Made by a program: the position numbers and the translations under genes | In this document: piece by piece, positions 1 to 3,274 of the stretch | How the letters are laid out: the number at the start of each line of letters is the position of its first letter | Position numbering within the stretch: position 1 is the stretch's first letter | Source of the DNA: an uncultured Roseburia sp. | Lineage (GTDB): Bacteria > Bacillota_A > Clostridia > Lachnospirales > Lachnospiraceae | Assembly: GCA_900557275.1 (NCBI GenBank) | Contig: USRX01000018.1 | Span: 1 to 6,039 of the forward strand | Direction: 5' to 3' | Length of the DNA: 6,039 bases | Notes under the pieces: model-generated | The model's database searches: none | The model's input: the letters and a program-made list of their open reading frames with translations, nothing else | What the model was told of the DNA's origin: nothing

Positions 1-137
1 TTGGCGTAAAACTGATTTGTCTGATTCTTGGAGCAGTAGGAATTGCCAATATGTGGCTTGCAATTTTTGCAGATGTAGGTGTAATGATTCTGGCTGTATT
101 AAATGCGATTCGGGCATTGTTTGTAAAGAAAGATTAA
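1..137 (+). CDS. Heavy-metal-translocating P-type ATPase, C-terminal end (partial)
   Basis: Only the last 44 codons are present; the reading frame enters at base 3 and stops with TAA at 135-137. The visible end has the run NMWLAIFADVGVMILAVLNA followed by IRALFVKKD. This closely matches the final transmembrane helices of P1B-type ATPases (the CadA/ZntA/CopA group), where a conserved 'FADVG...LNA.R' block lies near the C terminus. In that family the protein hydrolyses ATP to pump metal ions such as Cd2+, Zn2+, Co2+ or Cu+ across the cytoplasmic membrane. The ATPase core, the CPx metal motif and any metal-binding domain lie upstream of the window, so the metal cannot be assigned. The remaining segment is hydrophobic and ends in a short basic tail, as expected for a cytoplasmic C terminus. 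No gene follows closely on this strand, so it is probably the last gene of its unit. Confidence 0.85.
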   Translation, partial: GVKLICLILGAVGIANMWLAIFADVGVMILAVLNAIRALFVKKD

Positions 138-323
138 AGATGATTCTGGACTCGAAGAAATGTGGAATCGTTTTAAGTGTGTAAACTATTTTGTTGATGA
201 TCTTTCGTGGGGAGAAGTATCGGAAACAATAGTAGATAATATTGAAAAAATTTCTTTTTTTAGCGACCAGGTTTCCTGAATCAGTGATGAAAAGGGAATA
301 AAAGACAGGAACAAGTTTTGAAG
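138..323. other. Intergenic stretch without a supported gene
   Basis: This AT-rich stretch separates the ATPase stop from the terminator. The only reading frame of note runs from ATG 160 to TGA 277-279 on the + strand (39 codons, beginning MWNRFKCVNYFVDD). It stays open upstream to the ATPase stop region. I recognise no family in it, and there is no ribosome binding site before the ATG. It could be a relic of a longer gene or chance. Nothing else is visible here on either strand. Confidence 0.4.
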
Positions 324-372
324 AAAAATCCTCTAAGAGATAGTGAAATACCTATTGTCTTAGAGGATTTTT
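324..372 (+). terminator. Strong symmetric intrinsic terminator
   Basis: A perfect 15-bp inverted repeat pairs 324-338 (AAAAATCCTCTAAGA) with 358-372 (TCTTAGAGGATTTTT). A further 4 bp pair inside it (ATAG 340-343 with CTAT 352-355), leaving an 8-nt loop at 344-351. The stem starts with A5 and ends with T5, so it has a U-tract read from either strand and could stop transcription both ways. It lies 187 nt after the P-type ATPase stop and is its most likely terminator. It also shields the ATPase side from anything reading leftward. Confidence 0.85.
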
Positions 373-410
373 GCTGAGAAATTTTAATATTAAAGAGTTT
401 GTTTTTCCTC

Positions 411-781
411 TTTGACATTAAAGCTATGGAGACAAGGTTATACCGTTTGTATGATGAGATTGAAGGCGTGGAGAACAGTATAGAAGAAGTCAAGAACCGC
501 CTGTTGAATATCCGGCAACAGAAAATATCAGAAGAAAACGTCTATCAATTTCTTTTATATTTTGATAAACTATATGATAAGTTCACCGACCTGGAGAAGA
601 AAGAATTTCTTAACAGTTTTGTAGAACAGGTGGACATTTATGAGCAGGAGCAGCCGGATGGCAGATTCCTGAAGCACATAAAGTTCCGTTTTCCGGTGTA
701 TTTTGGAGACAGGGAGACACAGGAACTTTGTTGGGACAACAAAAGTACCGTTGGACGATGGTTTTGATACAACGGGTATAA
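411..781 (+). pseudogene. Large serine recombinase, C-terminal remnant
   Basis: Codons from about 411 read FDIKAMETRLYRLYDEIE and continue through a charged coiled-coil region. They then read NIRQQKISEENVYQFLLYFD, DKFTDLEKKEFLNSFVEQVD and FLKHIKFRFPVYF, ending ELCWDNKSTV. This is the conserved C-terminal part of the long serine site-specific recombinases carried by Clostridia integrative elements. There it follows the resolvase catalytic domain, the recombinase domain and the zinc ribbon, and contributes a coiled coil. None of those upstream parts is present, so the catalytic serine is missing and the product cannot be active. The in-frame TTG at 399 is not a credible start. In the original frame the protein ends at TGA 765-767. 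Restoring one base near 753 (GTTGGACG to GTTGAGACG) lets the frame continue as ETMVLIQRV to TAA 779-781, which fits the family better and suggests a frameshift. The terminator at 324-372 lies just before the break point. Confidence 0.8.
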
Positions 782-883
782 GCAGGAGACGATAATGTTA
801 ATGCTGCGTTAAGTTTGGGAGCAGGGGAACAGTTTGAAATAAGGCTACCGCAATCCCACTGGCTTTAGACGGTAATATTTTTC
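782..883. other. Non-coding spacer with scattered TACCG half-sites
   Basis: No gene is supported between the recombinase remnant and the promoter; short frames here are broken by stops. The sequence TACCG occurs at 846-850, and its complement lies in ACGGTA at 869-874. That 6-mer forms an inverted repeat with TACCGT at 889-894 in the promoter spacer. If the recombinase remnant marks the end of an old integrated element, an attachment-site scar would be expected about here, but none can be identified from this window alone. Confidence 0.35.
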
Positions 884-912
884 TTGTATACCGTTAGGTA
901 TGAGTGTATAAT
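884..912 (+). promoter_or_regulatory. Sigma-A-type promoter for the riboswitch leader
   Basis: The -35 hexamer is TTGTAT at 884-889 (four of six matches to TTGACA) and the -10 hexamer is a perfect TATAAT at 907-912. The spacer is exactly 17 nt. Transcription should start near 919, which places the riboswitch aptamer about 30 nt into the transcript. It is the best promoter seen in the window and the only convincing one upstream of the lipoprotein-kinase pair. Confidence 0.75.
888..901. repeat. Inverted repeat in the promoter spacer, possible operator
   Basis: ATACC (888-892) and GGTAT (897-901) are perfect inverted copies separated by GTTA. The dyad lies between the -35 and -10 hexamers, overlapping the last two bases of the -35. 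A protein bound there would cover RNA polymerase contacts, so a repressor site is plausible. No regulator gene is visible. Arms this short can occur by chance. Confidence 0.35.
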
Positions 913-949
913 AAAAGTAGTTTTTCGTATAAGTTTAAAAGTGGTAATA

Positions 950-1021
950 TGATGATCGGCAAATTGAATGAAAGTCGGCGACACAAAGCTACAGAGCCTG
1001 TAAAATGGCAGCCGGCTGCAA
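950..1021 (+). ncRNA. Cyclic-di-GMP-I (GEMM-I) riboswitch aptamer
   Basis: The conserved blocks appear in the right order: CGGCAAA (957-963), a GAAA tetraloop at 970-973 capping a weak hairpin (TTGA 964-967 with TCGG 975-978), and CGACACAAAGC (979-989). The second arm follows (GCT 988-990 with AGC 1010-1012, GCC 996-998 with GGC 1007-1009), and the 3' block is GCCGGCTGC (1011-1019). This matches the GEMM-I pattern of GGCAAA, a GAAA-capped stem, GACGCAAAGC and a 3' GCCrGnUGC. The G at 958 matches the position which, by the published Vc2 aptamer, favours c-di-GMP; an A there favours cGAMP. Unusual points are ACACAAAGC for the usual ACGCAAAGC, an apical loop on the second arm of only about 8 nt with an imperfect tetraloop receptor (CCTGT/AATGG), and a poorly paired closing stem. 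A terminator follows directly, so control is probably at transcription elongation. I am confident of the class; ligand affinity is not shown by sequence. Confidence 0.82.
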
Positions 1022-1025
1022 TAAT

Positions 1026-1063
1026 AGTATGCGCTGTCCTCCTGACAGTGCTATTTTATTTTT
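1026..1063 (+). terminator. Intrinsic terminator, riboswitch expression platform
   Basis: GCGCTGTC (1031-1038) pairs with GACAGTGC (1044-1051) around a CTCCT loop. It is extended outward by AGTA (1026-1029) with TATT (1052-1055) if T1030 is bulged. The run TTTTATTTTT (1054-1063) supplies the U-tract. It begins only about 6 nt after the aptamer's 3' block, and no coding sequence lies between them. That is the standard layout of a riboswitch controlling readthrough. The overlap with the aptamer closing stem is small, so whether ligand turns the gene on or off cannot be read reliably. Confidence 0.75.
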
Positions 1064-1071
1064 CAGATAAT

Positions 1072-1077
1072 GGGAGG
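1072..1077 (+). promoter_or_regulatory. Ribosome binding site of the decayed kinase gene
   Basis: GGGAGG lies 4 nt before ATG 1082, shortly after the terminator U-tract. It is a strong Shine-Dalgarno sequence, yet the frame it serves closes after 10 codons (TGA 1112-1114). This shows that a full gene once began here and that only its start survives. Confidence 0.7.
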
Positions 1078-1081
1078 TAAG

Positions 1082-1441
1082 ATGAAAAAGAGAAAAATTA
1101 TTAACTTGTCGTGATCGAACAGATGGCTGCAGAACAGAATATACGGATTGTGTTGGAGAAAAAAGAAGGTGCGCACTGTAATCTTATTGGAAGTCCGGGA
1201 CACGTGAAACGGATTCTGATGAATATTCTGTCCAATGCGGTAAAATATAACAGAGAAAACGGATGTCATTGCAATGACAGCAAATGCGTTCACTGAGGAC
1301 AGGCTCAGATCAAAAGAAGCGGGAATGGATGAACATATTGCAAAACCTGTTGATGTAAAACGGTTAATGAGAGTAATTAGTGAATTAGTGGAAAAGAATT
1401 CCGGAAGGGGGAGTCGTGTTGAAAAAGAAAACATGGAATAA
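1082..1441 (+). pseudogene. Hybrid histidine kinase, remnant with internal deletions
   Basis: Three pieces of one gene type are stitched together. ATG 1082 opens MKKRKIINLS and hits TGA at 1112-1114; a basic N terminus like this commonly precedes a first membrane helix. From 1111, in another frame, comes VIEQMAAEQNIRIVLEKKEG and then VKRILMNILSNAVKYN. This is the N-box region of a HATPase domain, with its N-box Asn present. From about 1262, back in the first frame, comes DVIAMTANAFTEDRLRSKEA followed by GMDEHIAKPVDVKRLMRVIS. That is the end of a receiver domain with the conserved Thr and Lys, and it runs to TAA 1439-1441. The sensor, HisKA histidine, ATP lid and phospho-acceptor aspartate are all missing. 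At least two deletions (near 1105-1111 and near 1258-1263) are needed to explain this. It was a hybrid kinase gene controlled directly by the c-di-GMP switch. Its end overlaps the start of the next gene by 26 nt. The HATPase piece (NILSNAVKYN) differs clearly from that of the downstream kinase (NLLSNAIKFT), so a fresh local duplication is unlikely. Confidence 0.8.
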
Positions 1442-3269
1442 AGTGTTTTGTGTGCTTTTTGTAATGGTAACAGTCATATCGCTTCTGTCAGGCTGTGGTG
1501 GAAATCGTGCGGAGAAAGAAGATGCAGAAACGATCACGGTGTATTTATGGAGCACAAATCTGTATGAAAAATATGCGTCATACATCCAGAAACAGCTTCC
1601 GGATATCAACATTGAATTTGTAGTAGGCAATAATGATCTCGATTTCTACCGGTTTCTGAATGAAAACGGTGGATTGCCGGATGTTATAACCTGTTGCCGT
1701 TTTTCATTGCATGACGCAAGTCCGCTCAAAGACAGTTTGATGGATCTTTCTACAACCAATGAGGCAGGCGCTGTCTATAACACATACATCAGCAATTTTA
1801 TGAATGAGGATGGCAGCGTGAATTGGCTTCCTGTGTGTGCGGATGTACATGGATTTGTAGTGAACAAAGACCTTTTTGAAAAGTATGATATTCCTCTGCC
1901 AACAGATTACGAAAGCTTTGTTTTTGCGTGCCGGGCATTTGATGAGGTAGGCATCCGTGGGTTTACGGCAGACTATTTTTATGATTATACGTGTATGGAG
2001 ACATTGCAGGGACTGTCTGCATCAGAGTTGTCTTCAGCAGCCGGACGCGAGTGGCGTACTGATTACAGTGCCCCGGATAATACAGCAAGAGTAGGCCTGG
2101 ACAGTACAGTCTGGCCAGAGGCTTTTGAACGTATGGAACAGTTCATTCAGGATACAGGGTTGAGCCGGGACGATCTGGAGATGAATTATGATGATGTAGT
2201 CGATATGTATAAAAGCGGTAAGCTTGCAATGTACTTCGGCAGTTCTTATGGTGTGAAAATGTTTCAGGATCAGGGCATTAACACAACATTTTTGCCGTTT
2301 TTTCAACAGAATGGCGAAAAGTGGCTGATGACTACACCATATTTCCAGGTGGCGCTGAACCGTGATCTGACACAGGATGAGACACGCAGGCAGAAAGCAT
2401 TGAAAGTGCTGAACGTAATGCTTTCAGAGGATGCCCAGAATCAGATTATTTATGATGGCCAGGATTTGCTGAGCTACAGTCAGGATGTAGATATTCATCT
2501 TACAGAATATCTGAAAGATGTCAAACCTGTAATCGAAGAAAACCATATGTATATCCGGATCGCGTCAAATGACTTTTTTGATGTTTCCAAGGATGTAGTT
2601 TCCAAGATGATTTCGGGAGAATACGATGCAGGGCAGGCTTATCAGTCATTTAATACCCAGCTTCTTGAGGAGGAATCCGCTTCTGAGAATATCGTGTTGG
2701 ATTCACAGAAATCTTACTCCAATCGCTTTCATACCAGCGGTGGGAATGCAGCGTATTCTGTTATGGCAAATACTTTGCGGGGCATTTATGGGTCGGATGT
2801 GCTGATTGCAACAGGAAACAGCTTTACGGGAAATGTGTTGAAAGCTGGCTATACGGAAAAAATGGCGGGCGACATGATCATGCCAAATGGTCTGTCGGCT
2901 TACAGTTGCAAGATGAGCGGAGCGGAACTAAAAGAGACGGTAACAAATTTTGTAGAAGGTTATCAGGGTGGCTTTACCCCGTTTAACCGCGGTTCTCTGC
3001 CTGTGTTTAGTGGGATTTCTGTGGAAATCAGGGAAACAGATGATGGTTATACACTGAGCAAAGTCACAAAGGATGGAAAACAAATTCAGGACAATGATAC
3101 TTTTACGGTAACCTGCCTGGCAACACCACAACACATGGATGTTTATCCGGCAGACGAAAATATTGTGTTTGATGGAGGAGATATCTCAGTGAAAGATACA
3201 TGGATTGGATATATTTCTGATGGTAATGCCATTCTTGCAGAGCCTGAAGACTACATGGTGCTGAGGTAA
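1416..3269 (+). CDS. Solute-binding lipoprotein with 5'-nucleotidase C-terminal-like domain
   Basis: The 617-residue product has a lipoprotein signal: a basic start (MLKKKTWNK), a hydrophobic core, and lipobox LSGC with the lipidated Cys at residue 27. It should therefore sit on the outer face of the membrane. Residues about 38-400 read as an ABC-type family 1 extracellular solute-binding protein, with GGLPDV (85-90), VNKDLFEKYDIPLPTDYESF (149-168) and a SGKLAMYFG block (near 267-275). Residues about 440-600 resemble the 5'-nucleotidase C-terminal domain: NTLRGIYGSDVLIATG, then MSGAELKE (500-507) and FSGISVEI (531-538). The metallophosphatase domain that carries catalysis in those enzymes is absent, and GNSF (467-470) stands where they usually have a GGxR-like motif. 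Binding rather than hydrolysis is therefore inferred. AGGGGGAG at 1406-1413 serves GTG 1416 or TTG 1419; TTG has the better spacing and would shorten the protein by one residue. No permease or ATPase gene is nearby. The kinase gene starts 5 nt downstream, so a role as ligand-binding partner of that sensor is likely. The ligand is unknown. Confidence 0.85.
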   Translation: MLKKKTWNKVFCVLFVMVTVISLLSGCGGNRAEKEDAETITVYLWSTNLYEKYASYIQKQLPDINIEFVVGNNDLDFYRFLNENGGLPDVITCCRFSLHDASPLKDSLMDLSTTNEAGAVYNTYISNFMNEDGSVNWLPVCADVHGFVVNKDLFEKYDIPLPTDYESFVFACRAFDEVGIRGFTADYFYDYTCMETLQGLSASELSSAAGREWRTDYSAPDNTARVGLDSTVWPEAFERMEQFIQDTGLSRDDLEMNYDDVVDMYKSGKLAMYFGSSYGVKMFQDQGINTTFLPFFQQNGEKWLMTTPYFQVALNRDLTQDETRRQKALKVLNVMLSEDAQNQIIYDGQDLLSYSQDVDIHLTEYLKDVKPVIEENHMYIRIASNDFFDVSKDVVSKMISGEYDAGQAYQSFNTQLLEEESASENIVLDSQKSYSNRFHTSGGNAAYSVMANTLRGIYGSDVLIATGNSFTGNVLKAGYTEKMAGDMIMPNGLSAYSCKMSGAELKETVTNFVEGYQGGFTPFNRGSLPVFSGISVEIRETDDGYTLSKVTKDGKQIQDNDTFTVTCLATPQHMDVYPADENIVFDGGDISVKDTWIGYISDGNAILAEPEDYMVLR

Positions 3270-3274
3270 GAAGA

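Noticed and set aside
324..372. Perfect inverted repeat read as insertion-sequence ends
   Set aside because: The arms face each other across an 8-14 nt loop with A and T tracts outside, which is a terminator hairpin. There is no transposase or target duplication.
399..767. 122-residue intact small protein starting at TTG 399
   Set aside because: The sequence matches an internal-to-C-terminal stretch of a much larger recombinase. The first codons do not resemble a start and no ribosome binding site precedes them.
1111..1296. 61-codon frame from GTG 1111 as a separate small gene
   Set aside because: Its first part is clearly HATPase sequence, and after about 1258 it reads receiver-domain DNA out of frame. 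It is part of the pseudogene, and no ribosome binding site fits GTG 1111.
1350..1379. Possible promoter (TTGATG with an AT-rich -10) just before the lipoprotein gene
   Set aside because: At 17-18 nt spacing the -10 candidates (GTAATT, TAATTA) match TATAAT poorly, and the bases are explained by the receiver-domain codons.
1063..1434. 123-codon minus-strand open frame across the kinase remnant
   Set aside because: Its translation is the antisense of recognisable HATPase and receiver fragments, and no ribosome binding site or family match supports it.
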